Part shown: in pieces, positions 10,891-24,630 of the stretch
Numbering within the stretch: position 1 is the stretch's first letter
Layout: every line of letters begins with the position of its first letter
Assembly (NCBI GenBank): GCA_020853215.1
Contig: JADYZH010000238.1
Coordinates: 1 to 38,566 of the forward strand
DNA length: 38,566 nucleotides
DNA from: Sulfuritalea sp.
GTDB lineage: Bacteria > Pseudomonadota > Gammaproteobacteria > Burkholderiales > Rhodocyclaceae
Direction of reading: 5' to 3'
The notes under the pieces: model-generated
Databases searched by the model: none
What the model was told of the DNA's origin: nothing
Seen by the model: the letters and a program-made list of their open reading frames with translations, nothing else
Made by a program: the position numbers and the translations under genes

Positions 10891-12237
10891 ATGGGACAGC
10901 CGCGCACCGGAATCATTGCCGCCATCGCCACGGCTCCCGGCCGTGGCGGCATTGGCGTGGTGCGCGTTTCCGGCCCCGGCCTGCTGCCCTTTGCCGAGGT
11001 GATGGGCGGCCGCCGGCCCGAGCCGCGCCATGCGATGCTGTGTACTTTTCGCGAGGCCGACGGCAGCGCCATCGACCGGGGCATCCTGCTGTATTTTCCG
11101 GCGCCGCATTCCTTTACCGGCGAGGATGTACTCGAGCTGCAGGGGCACGGTGGTCCGGTGGTGCTGCAAATGTTGCTGGCTCGTTGTTTGGCGCTGGGTG
11201 CGCGGGTGGCGGAGCCGGGCGAGTTCTCGCAACGGGCATTCCTCAACGACAAGCTGGACCTGGTTCAGGCCGAAGCGGTGGCCGACCTGATCGAGGCCGG
11301 AACGGCGGCGGCGGCGCGCTCGGCCGTGCGTTCGCTCTCCGGCGAATTTTCGCGCGAGGTCAGGGCGCTGGTCGCCCGCCTGACCGAGTTGCGCATGCTG
11401 GTCGAGGCGACGCTGGATTTTCCGGAGGAGGAGATTGACGTCTTCCGGGATACCGATGCGGCGCAGCGCCTCGCCGGAATCTGCGGCGATTTGTCATCCC
11501 TGCTGGCGCGTGCGCGCGCCGGCAGCCTGTTGCGTTCCGGCCTGCATGTGGTGCTGGCCGGTTTGCCCAACGTCGGCAAGTCCTCGCTGCTCAACCGCCT
11601 CGCCGGCGAGGAGCGGGCGATCGTCACCGAGGTGGCGGGCACCACGCGCGACGCGCTGCGCGAAACCATCCAGGTCGAGGGCATTCCGCTGCACATCATC
11701 GATACCGCCGGGTTGCGGGACACCGATGATGTGGTGGAGAAGATCGGCGTCGACCGGGCCTGGCAGGAAATCTGGCGTGCCGACGTGGTGCTGCAGCTGG
11801 TCGACGCGCGCTGCGGCGAGACGCCGGCGGATCATGCGATCGCCGTCCGCCTTCCGGCCGGGGTCGAGCGCATCGTGGTGGAGAACAAGTGCGATCTGGC
11901 CGCAACCGCGGCGGCACGCTTCACGCAGGGCGGCCACGTGCATTTGCGGCTGTCGGCAAAGAGCGGCGAGGGCATGGTCCTGCTGCACGACGAACTGCTG
12001 CGGGTGGCCGGCTGGAGCGGCCACGGCGAGGACGTGGTGCTGGCCCGCGAGCGCCACCTCGAGGCACTCGGGGTGGCCGCCGAAAAGTCGGCGCTGGCGG
12101 CACGGCGGCTGGACCGCATCGAACTCTGTGCAGAGGAGTTGCGCCTGGCGCAGGAGGCGCTGTCGCGCATCACCGGCGAATTCACGGCCGACGACCTGCT
12201 GGGGGAAATCTTTTCCCGCTTCTGCATCGGCAAGTGA
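10891..12237 (+). CDS. mnmE: tRNA modification GTPase MnmE (TrmE)
   Basis: A 448-aa GTPase that together with MnmG installs the carboxymethylaminomethyl group on U34 of certain tRNAs. The N-terminal tetrahydrofolate-binding domain includes [20 protein letters not shown] and the [17 protein letters not shown] block. The G domain, inserted in the helical domain, has Walker [17 protein letters not shown] near residue 225, [16 protein letters not shown] and VENKCDL. The protein ends with the invariant FCIGK whose cysteine is needed for activity. AGGAGG lies 5 nt before ATG 10891. An inverted-repeat element begins 3 nt after the stop codon. Confidence 0.98.
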   Translation: MGQPRTGIIAAIATAPGRGGIGVVRVSGPGLLPFAEVMGGRRPEPRHAMLCTFREADGSAIDRGILLYFPAPHSFTGEDVLELQGHGGPVVLQMLLARCLALGARVAEPGEFSQRAFLNDKLDLVQAEAVADLIEAGTAAAARSAVRSLSGEFSREVRALVARLTELRMLVEATLDFPEEEIDVFRDTDAAQRLAGICGDLSSLLARARAGSLLRSGLHVVLAGLPNVGKSSLLNRLAGEERAIVTEVAGTTRDALRETIQVEGIPLHIIDTAGLRDTDDVVEKIGVDRAWQEIWRADVVLQLVDARCGETPADHAIAVRLPAGVERIVVENKCDLAATAAARFTQGGHVHLRLSAKSGEGMVLLHDELLRVAGWSGHGEDVVLARERHLEALGVAAEKSALAARRLDRIELCAEELRLAQEALSRITGEFTADDLLGEIFSRFCIGK

Positions 12238-12239
12238 GG

Positions 12240-12509
12240 CTAGGGCGTGCTCTCATTCAGTCGGCGAGCTGCGTTGCGACAGGAAGGCGATGGATGCAAG
12301 GCGCGGCGCGCCGCCCACAGTCATCTGTGGGCAAGCGGCGCAACGCCGCAGACACGCCTTCCTGCGCAACCCTGCGGGAAGGGCTTGCCTGGTCGCATGG
12401 CGGCGTTGGTCGTCGCTTGTTGGGAGCAACCCAACGGCGCTCCTCCCGCCTTGCCCTGCACCCAGGCAAGCTCCTTCGCAGCCGTCGCCTGAATGAGAAC
12501 ACGCCCTAG
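12240..12509. mobile_element. MITE-like non-coding element with 21-bp terminal inverted repeats
   Basis: The two ends, 12240-12260 and 12489-12509, are inverted copies of each other with 20 of 21 bases identical (core TAGGGCGTGYTCTCATTCAG). Further internal inverted repeats pair 12274-12289 with 12355-12369 (around AGGAAGGCG), 12313-12320 with 12325-12332 (GCCCACAG), 12372-12392 with 12461-12481 (around GCTTGCCTGG) and 12419-12424 with 12430-12435 (GTTGGG), so nearly the whole element can fold into stem-loops. TA flanks GGGCGTG at both ends, as after insertion into a TA target, though CTAG could also be part of the repeat. There is no coding capacity. It exactly fills the gap between mnmE and the permease gene. 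The repeats are seen directly; mobility is inferred. Confidence 0.75.
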
Positions 12510-12512
12510 GCC

Positions 12513-13277
12513 ATGAGTGAAGTCGACCTGGTCCTCCTGCTGGCAGCCGCCCTGTTTGCCGGATTCGTTGATGCGGTGGCCGGCGGTGGTGGCCTGATCC
12601 AGGTGCCGACCCTGCTGGTGGCGCTGCCCGCCGAATCGCCGGCGACGGTATTCGGCACCAACAAGGTGGCGAGCATTTTCGGTACCGCCAACGCCGCGAT
12701 CCGCTACGCCCGGCGCATCGCCTTGCCCTGGCGCATCGCGCTGCCGGCCGCCGCCGCGGCTTTCTTGTTTTCCTTCGTCGGTGCGGCGGCGGTGGCCTGG
12801 ATGCCGAAACAGGTGGTGCGGCCGCTGGTGCTTTGCCTGCTATTTCTGGTCCTGGTCTATACGGTCATCAAGCCGCAGTTCGGGGTTGCCGCCGGCACCC
12901 CGCTGGCGGCGGCGACGGAGCGGCGGGCGGCGATGCTGGTCGGCGCCGTACTGGGTTTCTACGACGGGTTTTTCGGACCCGGCGCCGGCAGCTTCATGAT
13001 CTTCGCCTTCGTCCATTGGTTCCGGCTCGATTTCCTCCACGCTTCGAGTGCCGCCAAGGTGGTGAATTTTTCCACCAATGCGGCGGCGCTGGCGTACTTT
13101 GCGCCGAGCGGGCATGTGCTGTGGGCGGTCGGCCTGGGCATGGCGGCATTCAATATCGTCGGGGCCCTTCTTGGAGCGCGCCTGGCTTTGCGCCACGGCA
13201 GCGGTTTCGTGCGCTGGGTGTTCATCGTGGTGGCCGCAGCCCTGATCGTGAGACTGGGTTACGACACCTTCGTTTGA
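12513..13277 (+). CDS. TauE/SafE family membrane permease
   Basis: A 254-aa polytopic membrane protein with about eight hydrophobic segments. The N-terminal signature GFVDAVAGGGGLIQVPTLL and the second-half repeat GAVLGFYDGFFGPGAGSFMIF are diagnostic of TauE/SafE (DUF81) transporters, which are linked to export or uptake of sulfite, sulfonates and other organic anions. The substrate cannot be told from the sequence. The start ATG 12513 lies only 3 nt from the inverted-repeat element and has no convincing ribosome site, so transcription and translation signals must lie inside the element or come by read-through from mnmE. Its position between mnmE and mnmG, with a mobile-type repeat upstream, suggests a later insertion into an otherwise conserved origin cluster, although its base composition looks native. 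Confidence 0.88.
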   Translation: MSEVDLVLLLAAALFAGFVDAVAGGGGLIQVPTLLVALPAESPATVFGTNKVASIFGTANAAIRYARRIALPWRIALPAAAAAFLFSFVGAAAVAWMPKQVVRPLVLCLLFLVLVYTVIKPQFGVAAGTPLAAATERRAAMLVGAVLGFYDGFFGPGAGSFMIFAFVHWFRLDFLHASSAAKVVNFSTNAAALAYFAPSGHVLWAVGLGMAAFNIVGALLGARLALRHGSGFVRWVFIVVAAALIVRLGYDTFV

Positions 13278-13302
13278 CTCCGGGTCTGTCTGCTGCCGGG
13301 GA

Positions 13303-13318
13303 TGTTTCACGTGAAACG
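13303..13318. promoter_or_regulatory. parS centromere-like site 1
   Basis: TGTTTCACGTGAAACG matches 15 of 16 bases of the palindromic ParB-binding consensus TGTTTCACGTGAAACA. It lies in the gap before mnmG, about 3.5 kb from parB, where ParB would load and spread. Confidence 0.93.
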
Positions 13319-13341
13319 CGAGGGACCGGAGGCGAAACCGG

Positions 13342-13357
13342 AGTTTCACGTGAAACA
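13342..13357. promoter_or_regulatory. parS centromere-like site 2
   Basis: AGTTTCACGTGAAACA also matches 15 of 16 bases of the parS consensus, with the single deviation at the opposite edge from site 1. Centre-to-centre distance from site 1 is 39 bp. Confidence 0.93.
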
Positions 13358-13503
13358 GTTGCCTCGCGGACTGGTGACGACGCTGTCCGGAAGCTGCGTT
13401 TTTGAATCGAGGGGCGTATGATTGCGCCTCTTTTGGTTCCGGAGCAGGGTTCTGGCGTAACGACCGGAGCTCCTGCAAACCGGTTTTCACTTGAGCGCAA
13501 CCA

Positions 13504-15381
13504 GTGCAATTTCCCGCGTCCTTTGATGTGATCGTGATTGGCGGCGGCCATGCCGGCACCGAAGCCGCCCTCGCGGCGGCGCGTTCCGGTGCGCGCACGC
13601 TGCTGCTCACGCACAACATCGAAACCCTTGGCGCGATGTCCTGCAATCCCTCGATCGGCGGCATCGGCAAGGGCCATCTGGTCAAGGAGGTCGATGCCCT
13701 GGGTGGTGCGATGGCGGCGGCGGCCGACGAGGCGGGCATCCAGTTCCGCATCCTGAATGCCTCCAAAGGCCCAGCGGTACGGGCCACCCGCGCCCAGGCC
13801 GACCGGCAACTCTACAAGCAGGCGATCCGCGGGCGCCTCGAAAACCAGCCGAACCTGACGCTGTTCCAGCAGGCGGCGGACGACCTGATCCTCAGCGGTG
13901 ACCGGGTGACCGGGGTCGTGACGCAACTCGGCATCCGCTTCGAGGCGCCCGCCGTGGTGCTCACCGCCGGCACCTTCCTCAATGGCCTGGTCCATGTCGG
14001 CCTGTCGAACTACCGCGCCGGGCGCTTCGGTGATCCGGCGGCGATTTCGCTGGCCGAACGCCTCAAGGAAATCCGGCTGCCGGTCGGCCGCCTCAAGACC
14101 GGCACGCCGCCCCGGCTCGACGGCCGCAGCATCGACTATTCGCTGCTGCAGGAACAGGCCGGCGACGATCCGGTGCCGGTGTTTTCCTTCCTCGGCAATC
14201 GCAGCCAGCATCCGCGCCAGGTGTCCTGCTGGATCGCCCACACCAACAGCCGGACCCACGACATCATCCGATCCGGGCTGGACCGCTCGCCGATGTTCAC
14301 CGGCGTCATCGAAGGCGTCGGACCGCGCTACTGCCCGTCGATCGAAGACAAGATCCATCGTTTCGCCGGCAAGGACAGCCACCAGATCTTCATCGAGCCG
14401 GAGGGCCTCGACACCCACGAGGTCTATCCGCAGGGCGTATCCACCAGCCTGCCCTTCGATGTCCAGCTGGCCCTGGTGCGCTCGGTGCGCGGGCTGGAGA
14501 ACGTGCATATCACCCGTCCCGGCTATGCCATCGAATACGATTATTTCGATCCGCGCAATCTCAAGGACAGCCTCGAGACCAAGTCCATCGGCGGCCTGTT
14601 TTTTGCCGGCCAGATCAACGGCACGACCGGTTACGAGGAAGCGGCGGCGCAAGGCTTGCTGGCCGGCATCAACGCCTCGCGTCTGGCGCGCCAGCTGCCG
14701 GCTTGGTCGCCGCGCCGCGACCAGGCCTACCTCGGCGTGCTGGTCGATGACCTGATCACGCGGGGCGTTTCGGAACCCTACCGGATGTTCACCAGCCGCG
14801 CCGAATACCGCCTCAGCCTGCGCGAGGACAACGCCGACTTGCGCCTGACCGCGATCGGCCGCGAGCTGGGCCTGGTGGATGACCGGCGCTGGGATAGCTT
14901 CAACCGCAAGTGCGACGCGGTCGCACACGAGGCGGAGCGGCTCAAATCGACCTGGGTCAATCCGCGCCAGTTGCCGGAGGCCGATGCCCTGCGCGTGCTG
15001 GGGCAGCCGATGGAGCGCGAGTATCGCCTGTTCGACCTGCTGCGCCGGCCGCAGGTCAGCTACGCCAGCCTGCTCAGCCTGCCCGGGGCGGGGGAGGGTG
15101 TCGCTGCCGCCGAGGTGATCGAGCAGGTCGAGATCCAAGCCAAGTACCAAGGTTACATCGAGCGGCAACAGGAAGAGATCGACAAGAGCCTGGCCCATGA
15201 ATCGCTACCCGTGCCATCCGACATCGATTACGGCGAGGTGCGCGGCCTGTCCTTCGAGGTGCGGCAGAAGCTCGAGCAGGCGCGGCCGCAGACCCTGGGC
15301 CAGGCCTCGCGGGTGCAGGGCGTGACGCCGGCGGCAATATCGCTGTTGCTGGTGCACCTGAAGCGGCGCAAGGCGGCATGA
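13504..15381 (+). CDS. mnmG: tRNA uridine 5-carboxymethylaminomethyl modification enzyme MnmG (GidA)
   Basis: A 625-aa FAD protein, the partner of MnmE in U34 wobble modification of tRNA. The dinucleotide-binding motif [14 protein letters not shown] lies near the N-terminus, followed by [22 protein letters not shown], the [11 protein letters not shown] block, [17 protein letters not shown] and the C-terminal tRNA-binding helical region ending at [17 protein letters not shown]. Length is the usual one. The start is GTG 13504, placed by homology to the family's N-terminus ([12 protein letters not shown]); no ATG is available nearby and the ribosome site is weak. Its stop overlaps the rsmG start by ATGA. 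Confidence 0.97.
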   Translation: MQFPASFDVIVIGGGHAGTEAALAAARSGARTLLLTHNIETLGAMSCNPSIGGIGKGHLVKEVDALGGAMAAAADEAGIQFRILNASKGPAVRATRAQADRQLYKQAIRGRLENQPNLTLFQQAADDLILSGDRVTGVVTQLGIRFEAPAVVLTAGTFLNGLVHVGLSNYRAGRFGDPAAISLAERLKEIRLPVGRLKTGTPPRLDGRSIDYSLLQEQAGDDPVPVFSFLGNRSQHPRQVSCWIAHTNSRTHDIIRSGLDRSPMFTGVIEGVGPRYCPSIEDKIHRFAGKDSHQIFIEPEGLDTHEVYPQGVSTSLPFDVQLALVRSVRGLENVHITRPGYAIEYDYFDPRNLKDSLETKSIGGLFFAGQINGTTGYEEAAAQGLLAGINASRLARQLPAWSPRRDQAYLGVLVDDLITRGVSEPYRMFTSRAEYRLSLREDNADLRLTAIGRELGLVDDRRWDSFNRKCDAVAHEAERLKSTWVNPRQLPEADALRVLGQPMEREYRLFDLLRRPQVSYASLLSLPGAGEGVAAAEVIEQVEIQAKYQGYIERQQEEIDKSLAHESLPVPSDIDYGEVRGLSFEVRQKLEQARPQTLGQASRVQGVTPAAISLLLVHLKRRKAA

Positions 15382-16013
15382 CCCTCGCGGCCGGACTGGA
15401 CGCGGGGCTTGCGGCGCTGGGGCTGGACCTGCCTGGCGATGCCCGCCGCAAGCTGCTCGCCTATCTGGGACTGCTGGCGAAATGGAACCGCACCTACAAC
15501 CTGACTGCGATCCGCGACGAAAACGAGATGCTGACCCATCACCTGCTGGATTCGCTCGCCGTGCTGCCGGTGCTCGAAAAGTCGGCGCTGGCGGGACGGC
15601 GCTGGATCGATGTCGGCAGCGGCGCCGGCCTGCCCGGGATACCGCTGGCCATCGCCTGCCCGAAGCTGAAGCTGACCCTGGTGGACACCGTCGACAAGAA
15701 GACCGCCTTCCAGCGCCAGGCGAAAATCGAACTGGGGCTGGGCAATGTCGAGGTCGCCGGGGGCCGGGTCGAGGACTTGTCCGGCGGCGGCTTTGATGCC
15801 GCGATCTCGCGCGCCTTTGCTGAATTGGCGGATTTCATTCGGCTCGCCGGCCATCTGCTTGCGCCCCGGGGCACCCTGTATGCGATGAAGGGCCTTGTTC
15901 CGGAAGAGGAAATCGGCCGACTGCCGCAAGGCTGGAATCTGGTCGACTGCCTGCCGCTGCAGGTTCCCGGCCTTGACGCGCAACGCCACCTGCTTGTACT
16001 TGAGAAAGCCTGA
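15378..16013 (+). CDS. rsmG: 16S rRNA (guanine-N7) methyltransferase RsmG (GidB)
   Basis: A 211-aa class I SAM-dependent methyltransferase that makes m7G527 in 16S rRNA. Visible features are the N-terminal [13 protein letters not shown] segment with [11 protein letters not shown], the SAM-binding glycine loop [17 protein letters not shown] near residue 78, and the [18 protein letters not shown] region. It overlaps mnmG by 4 nt and is followed 2 nt later by parA, so mnmG-rsmG-parA-parB are probably one transcription unit. Loss of this enzyme is known to give low-level streptomycin resistance in bacteria. Confidence 0.97.
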   Translation: MTLAAGLDAGLAALGLDLPGDARRKLLAYLGLLAKWNRTYNLTAIRDENEMLTHHLLDSLAVLPVLEKSALAGRRWIDVGSGAGLPGIPLAIACPKLKLTLVDTVDKKTAFQRQAKIELGLGNVEVAGGRVEDLSGGGFDAAISRAFAELADFIRLAGHLLAPRGTLYAMKGLVPEEEIGRLPQGWNLVDCLPLQVPGLDAQRHLLVLEKA

Positions 16014-16015
16014 AG

Positions 16016-16795
16016 ATGCACATTTTTGCAATTGCCAACCAAAAGGGCGGGGTGGGCAAGACCACCACCGCGGTCAATCTGGCGGCGGCCCTTGCCGCCA
16101 ACGGGCAGCGCACCCTGCTGGTGGATCTCGATCCGCAGGGCAATGCGACCATGGGCAGCGGGGTAGACAAGCGCAGCCTGCATTCCTCCGTGTACCAGGT
16201 GCTGCTGCAGCTGGCGACCCTCGAAGGCGCCCGCATCGCGTCGCCGAGCGGGCATTTCGACGTGCTGCCGGCCAATCGCGACCTGGCCGGGGCCGAGGTG
16301 GAACTGGTCGATCTGGATCGGCGCGAAATGCGGCTCAAGGAGGCGCTCGCCGCGCACCGTGCCGATTATGACTTTGTCCTGATCGACTGCCCGCCCTCGC
16401 TGTCGATGCTGACCCTCAACGGCCTGTGCGCCGCCCATGGCGTCATCATACCGATGCAATGTGAATACTATGCCCTGGAAGGCCTGTCGGACCTGGTAAA
16501 TACCATCAAGAAGGTGCACGCCAACCTGAACCGCGAGCTCAAGATCATCGGCCTGCTGCGCGTCATGTTCGACCCGCGCAACACGCTGTCGAACCAGGTC
16601 TCGGCACAACTGGAAGAGCATTTCGGCGACAAGGTGTTCAAGACCCTGGTGCCGCGAAACGTCAGGCTCGCCGAGGCGCCCAGCTACGGTATTCCCGGCG
16701 TGCTGTTCGACAAGGCGGCCAAGGGTGCGCAGGCCTATCTGGCCTTCGCCGTCGAACTCATCGCACGCGTCAACACCTGGAAGGAAAACCCGTGA
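16016..16795 (+). CDS. parA: Chromosome partitioning ATPase ParA (Soj)
   Basis: A 259-aa deviant-Walker-A ATPase. KGGVGKTTTAVNLAAAL at residues about 10-26 carries the signature lysine of the ParA/MinD family, LLVDLDPQGNAT is the A' motif and FVLIDCPPSLSMLTLNGL the Walker B region. There is no N-terminal DNA-binding extension, which identifies the short chromosomal type rather than a type Ia plasmid protein. It binds DNA non-specifically in its ATP form and moves ParB-parS complexes. The last codons overlap the parB GTG start. Confidence 0.97.
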   Translation: MHIFAIANQKGGVGKTTTAVNLAAALAANGQRTLLVDLDPQGNATMGSGVDKRSLHSSVYQVLLQLATLEGARIASPSGHFDVLPANRDLAGAEVELVDLDRREMRLKEALAAHRADYDFVLIDCPPSLSMLTLNGLCAAHGVIIPMQCEYYALEGLSDLVNTIKKVHANLNRELKIIGLLRVMFDPRNTLSNQVSAQLEEHFGDKVFKTLVPRNVRLAEAPSYGIPGVLFDKAAKGAQAYLAFAVELIARVNTWKENP

Positions 16796-17640
16796 ATCCA
16801 CCGAAACAAAAGGGCCTCGGCAGGGGCCTCGACGCCCTGTTGGCGGCCAACAACGCTCCCGAAACGCAGCGGCAGGAATCGCTGCCGGTGGCCTCCCTGC
16901 AGCCGGGCAAATACCAGCCGCGCACGCGCATGGATCCCGGCTCGCTGGAGGAGCTGGCGGCCTCGATAAAGGCCCAGGGGCTGATCCAGCCGATCTCGGT
17001 GCGCCCGATAGCCGCGGGACGCTTCGAGATCATCGCCGGCGAGCGGCGCTGGCGCGCGGCGCAGATCGCCGGTCTGGCCGAAGTGCCGGTGCTGATCCGC
17101 GACATTCCGGACGATGCGGCACTGGCAATGTCGCTGATCGAGAACATCCAGCGCGAAGACCTCAATCCGCTCGAGGAAGCGGCCGGCATCCAGCGCCTGA
17201 TCGACGAATTCACGATGACCCACCAACAGGCCGCGGATGCGGTCGGTCGCTCGCGCTCGGCGGCCTCCAACCTGCTGCGCCTGTTGCAGCTCGCCAAGCC
17301 GGCGCAGGACATGCTGATGGCGGGCGATATCGAGATGGGCCATGCCCGCGCGCTGCTGCCGCTGTCCAAGGGCGAGCAGGGCCGCATCGCGGCCCTGGTG
17401 GCGGACAAGGGTTATTCGGTCCGCGAAACCGAGCGGATGGTGGCCCGCGAACTCAACCCCCCGGCAAAAAAAGCCGCCGGCAGGAAACCCGACCGCGATC
17501 TGTTGCGCCTTGAAGAAGAGCTTTCCGACCGCCTCGGGGCGACGGTCAAGATCAGCGCCAACCGCAAGGGAGGCGGCAGCCTGTCGATACGATTCGGCAG
17601 CCTCGACCAGTTGGATGGTTTGCTGGCGCGGCTTGGTTGA
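16792..17640 (+). CDS. parB: Chromosome partitioning protein ParB (Spo0J)
   Basis: A 282-aa protein starting at GTG 16792 within the parA stop (GTGA). KGLGRGLDALL at the N-terminus is the ParA-interacting patch typical of chromosomal ParB. The CTPase/ParB-N domain includes QPGKYQPRTRMD and AGERRWRAAQIAGL near residue 80, and LIENIQREDLNPLEEA. A helix-turn-helix for parS recognition follows at about 130-190 (MTHQQAADAVGRSRSAASNLLRL), and a C-terminal dimerisation domain ends the protein. Its targets are the two parS sites at 13303-13357. Confidence 0.97.
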   Translation: MNPPKQKGLGRGLDALLAANNAPETQRQESLPVASLQPGKYQPRTRMDPGSLEELAASIKAQGLIQPISVRPIAAGRFEIIAGERRWRAAQIAGLAEVPVLIRDIPDDAALAMSLIENIQREDLNPLEEAAGIQRLIDEFTMTHQQAADAVGRSRSAASNLLRLLQLAKPAQDMLMAGDIEMGHARALLPLSKGEQGRIAALVADKGYSVRETERMVARELNPPAKKAAGRKPDRDLLRLEEELSDRLGATVKISANRKGGGSLSIRFGSLDQLDGLLARLG

Positions 17641-17676
17641 ATCGACGCAAAAATGGCGCGCTGCAACATAAAATGT

Positions 17677-17705
17677 TTGACAACCCCTAATCAATGCCCT
17701 ATATT
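17677..17705 (+). promoter_or_regulatory. Sigma70-type promoter of the atp operon
   Basis: TTGACA (17677-17682, perfect), a 17-bp spacer and TATATT (17700-17705, 5 of 6) lie in the 97-nt gap between parB and atpI. Transcription would begin near 17712, about 26 nt before the atpI start. Confidence 0.85.
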
Positions 17706-17737
17706 CGCGGGCTTTCGGACGCGGCCCGGTCTTATAG

Positions 17738-18076
17738 ATGTTTAAGGCCGTATTCCATCAAGGCATCGCCACGCTGATCGTCGCCGGACTCGCCGGATTC
17801 TGGAGTGGGCTGCACGCGGCGGTGTCGGCAGGATTGGGCGGTGCGGCAATCGTGGTACCGAACCTGTTTTTCGCCCTCAGCCTGTGGGCCGCAGCAAAAA
17901 GCGGCCGGGCGTCGGTCGGCAGGTTTTTTGTAGGCGAGTTGATCAAGATCGCGGCAACGCTGGCGTTGCTGGTGATCGTGGCGGGGGCGTATCGGGAACT
18001 CAATTGGCTGGCACTGCTGGCCGGGGTGTTCCTGGCGCTGAAGGCAAACCTGATAGTGATTTTGACGAAGGCCTGA
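17738..18076 (+). CDS. atpI: ATP synthase accessory protein I
   Basis: A 112-aa, four-helix membrane protein at the first position of the atp operon, the usual place for AtpI. Sequence similarity across this family is weak, but the helix pattern, including SAGLGGAAIVVPNLFFALSLW, GELIKIAATLALLVIVAG and LLAGVFLALKANLIVIL, fits the ATP synthase subunit I family. AtpI aids assembly of the c-ring and is not essential for catalysis. No clear ribosome site precedes ATG 17738. atpB follows 6 nt after the stop. Confidence 0.9.
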   Translation: MFKAVFHQGIATLIVAGLAGFWSGLHAAVSAGLGGAAIVVPNLFFALSLWAAAKSGRASVGRFFVGELIKIAATLALLVIVAGAYRELNWLALLAGVFLALKANLIVILTKA

Positions 18077-19227
<1,151 letters not shown>

Positions 19228-19259
19228 TCGTCTCCAATAACCTTTAAGGAGCGATTACC

Positions 19260-19730
19260 GTGAATCTGAACGCAACGCTGTTTGCCCAGCTGGTTGTGTT
19301 CCTCATCCTGGCGTGGTTTACGATGAAATTCGTGTGGCCGCCCATCATGAAGGCACTCGACGAGCGCGCAAGCAAGATAGCCGACGGGCTTGCGGCCGCG
19401 GACAAGGCCAGAACAGACTTGGCGCACGCCGAGAAGAAGGCCGGTGAGGAGCTGCGCAAGGCGCGCGAATCGGCTGCCGAGTTCCGCAGCGGCGCCGAAC
19501 GCCAGGTGGCGCAACTGATCGACGAGGCGCGCGCCGAAGGCGCACGGATCGTCAGTGCCGCGCGCGAAGCCGCCGAGGCCGAGGCCGCCGCCGCTTCGCA
19601 GCGCGCCCGCGAAGCCCTGCGCGAACAGGTCGCGGTGCTGGCGGTGGCCGGCGCCGAGCGCATCCTGCGCAGGGAAATCAACGCCCAGGCCCACGCCGAG
19701 CTGCTGACGCAGCTCAAGTCGGAGCTCTGA
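19260..19730 (+). CDS. atpF: ATP synthase Fo subunit b
   Basis: A 156-aa peripheral-stalk subunit with one N-terminal membrane helix ([20 protein letters not shown]) and a long charged Ala/Glu/Arg-rich helix that dimerises and contacts the delta subunit. The start is GTG 19260, supported by AAGGAG 8 nt upstream and by the family's N-terminus [10 protein letters not shown]. It ends 6 nt before atpH. Confidence 0.97.
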   Translation: MNLNATLFAQLVVFLILAWFTMKFVWPPIMKALDERASKIADGLAAADKARTDLAHAEKKAGEELRKARESAAEFRSGAERQVAQLIDEARAEGARIVSAAREAAEAEAAAASQRAREALREQVAVLAVAGAERILRREINAQAHAELLTQLKSEL

Positions 19731-19736
19731 TCCGCC

Positions 19737-20285
19737 ATGGCCGAGAACGTCACTCTTGCGCGTCCCTATGCCGAGGCCGCATTCCAGCTGGCCAGGGGCG
19801 GCAATGCCCTTGACGCCTGGTCGGTGGCTCTGTCACGGCTTTCCGCCGTCACCGCCCGCCCCGAAATGGAAGAGTGCATCGGCAATCCGCGCCTGGGTGC
19901 CGCCGAACTGGCGCAGCTCTGCGTCGACGTCGCCTCTTCCGCCGGCAAGCTCGACCTGTCGGCCGACCAGCGCAACTTCGTGCGCGTCCTGGCCGACAAC
20001 GACCGCCTGATCGTGCTGCCCGAAATCAGCGGCTTGTTCGAGGAGCTCAAGCACGGCCACGAAGGGGTCAAGGATGCCGAAATCTCTTCGGCCTTCGCCC
20101 TCGACGAAGCCACACTGAAAAACCTCGTTGCCGACCTCGAACGCAAGTTCGGCTGCAGGATCAAGGCGACCGTCAAGGTCGATGCAGAACTCATTGGTGG
20201 TGTCCGCATCGCCGTCGGCGATGAAGTGATCGACGCCTCGGTCCGCGGCAAGCTCGCCGCGATGGCCACCGCGCTAAAGAACTAG
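19737..20285 (+). CDS. atpH: ATP synthase F1 subunit delta
   Basis: A 182-aa OSCP/delta subunit that ties the peripheral stalk to the top of the alpha3beta3 head. The N-terminal helical bundle begins [13 protein letters not shown], and the C-terminal region has the conserved [19 protein letters not shown] and [18 protein letters not shown] motif. Length is close to the usual 178 aa. It sits between atpF and atpA as in other F-type operons. Confidence 0.97.
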   Translation: MAENVTLARPYAEAAFQLARGGNALDAWSVALSRLSAVTARPEMEECIGNPRLGAAELAQLCVDVASSAGKLDLSADQRNFVRVLADNDRLIVLPEISGLFEELKHGHEGVKDAEISSAFALDEATLKNLVADLERKFGCRIKATVKVDAELIGGVRIAVGDEVIDASVRGKLAAMATALKN

Positions 20286-20295
20286 GAGCAATTCC

Positions 20296-21834
<1,539 letters not shown>

Positions 21835-21860
21835 TCACCTACTGCTAACGGAGAGCGATC

Positions 21861-22742
21861 ATGCCGGGCAGCAAGGAGATCCGCACCAAGATCAAGAGCG
21901 TGCAGAACACGCGCAAGATCACCAAGGCCATGGAGATGGTGGCCGCATCCAAGATGCGCAAGGCGCAGGAACGGATGCGTGCTGCACGCCCCTACAGCGA
22001 GAAGATCCGCCGCCTGGCGGCGAATCTCTCGCAGGCCAACGTGACCGAGTACCGCCATGCCTTCCTCAGTCGGGGAGAAGTGGCGGAGGTCAAGCGCGTG
22101 GGCCTGATCGTCGTTACCACCGACAAGGGTCTGTGCGGTGGCCTCAATACCAACGTCCTGCGCCAGGCGCTTTCCAGCATGCGGCAATGGCAGGCCGGCG
22201 GCGTCACCGACATCCAGGTCACCTGCATCGGCAACAAGGGTCTTGGCTTCATGCAGCGCGCCGGCGCCAAGGTCATTTCGCACGTCACCCATCTTGGCGA
22301 CACGCCCCACCTGGACAAGCTGGTCGGGCCGGTCAAGGTCATGATCGATGCCTTCCGCAACGGCGAACTGGATGCCGTCCATCTGGCCTACACCCGCTTC
22401 ATCAATACCATGAAGCAGGAGCCGGTGATCGAGCCGCTGCTGCCGCTGTCCGGCGAGCGCATGGGCACCCCCGAGCGGAGCTGGGACTACCTCTACGAGC
22501 CGGATGCCCAGGTCGTGATCGACGAGTTGCTGCTGCGTTATGTCGAGGCGCTGATCTACCAGGGCGTTGCCGAAAACATGGCCTCCGAACAGTCGGCGCG
22601 CATGGTGGCGATGAAGGCGGCGACCGACAACGCGGGCAGCGTCATCAAGGAACTGCAGCTGATCTACAACAAGGCGCGCCAGGCGGCGATTACCAAGGAA
22701 ATTTCAGAAATTGTCGGTGGCGCTGCTGCCATCGCGGGCTAA
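21861..22742 (+). CDS. atpG: ATP synthase F1 subunit gamma
   Basis: A 293-aa central-shaft subunit. The N-terminal helix [19 protein letters not shown] and the following [13 protein letters not shown], the Rossmann-like segment with [11 protein letters not shown], and the C-terminal helix [20 protein letters not shown] are all present and in the right order. GGAG lies about 10 nt before ATG 21861. Confidence 0.98.
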   Translation: MPGSKEIRTKIKSVQNTRKITKAMEMVAASKMRKAQERMRAARPYSEKIRRLAANLSQANVTEYRHAFLSRGEVAEVKRVGLIVVTTDKGLCGGLNTNVLRQALSSMRQWQAGGVTDIQVTCIGNKGLGFMQRAGAKVISHVTHLGDTPHLDKLVGPVKVMIDAFRNGELDAVHLAYTRFINTMKQEPVIEPLLPLSGERMGTPERSWDYLYEPDAQVVIDELLLRYVEALIYQGVAENMASEQSARMVAMKAATDNAGSVIKELQLIYNKARQAAITKEISEIVGGAAAIAG

Positions 22743-22750
22743 GCATTTAA

Positions 22751-24166
<1,416 letters not shown>

Positions 24167-24186
24167 TGCAGAGACAGGGGTAAAGT

Positions 24187-24609
24187 ATGGCCATGACCAT
24201 TCATGTAGACGTCGTCAGCGCCGAGGAGTCGATTTTCTCCGGCCTGGCGGAATTCGTCGTCCTGCCGGGCGAAGCCGGCGAACTCGGCATCATGCCCGGC
24301 CACATGCCGCTGATGACCCGTATCAAGCCGGGTGCCGTTCGGATCAAGCGCCAGGATGGCACCGAGGAGTTGATTTTTGTTGCCAGCGGCCTGCTCGAGG
24401 TTCAACCGGGTCTGATTACCGTATTGGCCGATACTGCCATTCGCGGACACGATCTGGATGAGGCGAAGGCGCTCGAGTCGAGAAAGGCAGCCCAGGAAGC
24501 CATGGCCAATCGGGCCTCGACCATGGACTACGGACGTGCCCAAGCCGAACTGGCCGAAGCCGCGGCCCAGCTAGCCGCTATCGATCGCCTGCGCAAGCGG
24601 CGGCACTGA
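24187..24609 (+). CDS. atpC: ATP synthase F1 subunit epsilon
   Basis: A 140-aa regulatory subunit: an N-terminal beta-sandwich ([41 protein letters not shown]) and a C-terminal helical hairpin (about residues 90-140) able to inhibit ATP hydrolysis. It is the last gene of the operon and is followed by a strong terminator. Confidence 0.98.
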   Translation: MAMTIHVDVVSAEESIFSGLAEFVVLPGEAGELGIMPGHMPLMTRIKPGAVRIKRQDGTEELIFVASGLLEVQPGLITVLADTAIRGHDLDEAKALESRKAAQEAMANRASTMDYGRAQAELAEAAAQLAAIDRLRKRRH

Positions 24610-24630
24610 TCGGCGGGCTCTCCTCGGTCA

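Noticed and set aside
9223-11232. 669-codon open frame on the minus strand
   Set aside because: Antisense to yidC and the start of mnmE; biased composition with no domain.
13222-15198. 658-codon open frame on the minus strand
   Set aside because: Antisense to mnmG; a shadow of its codon bias.
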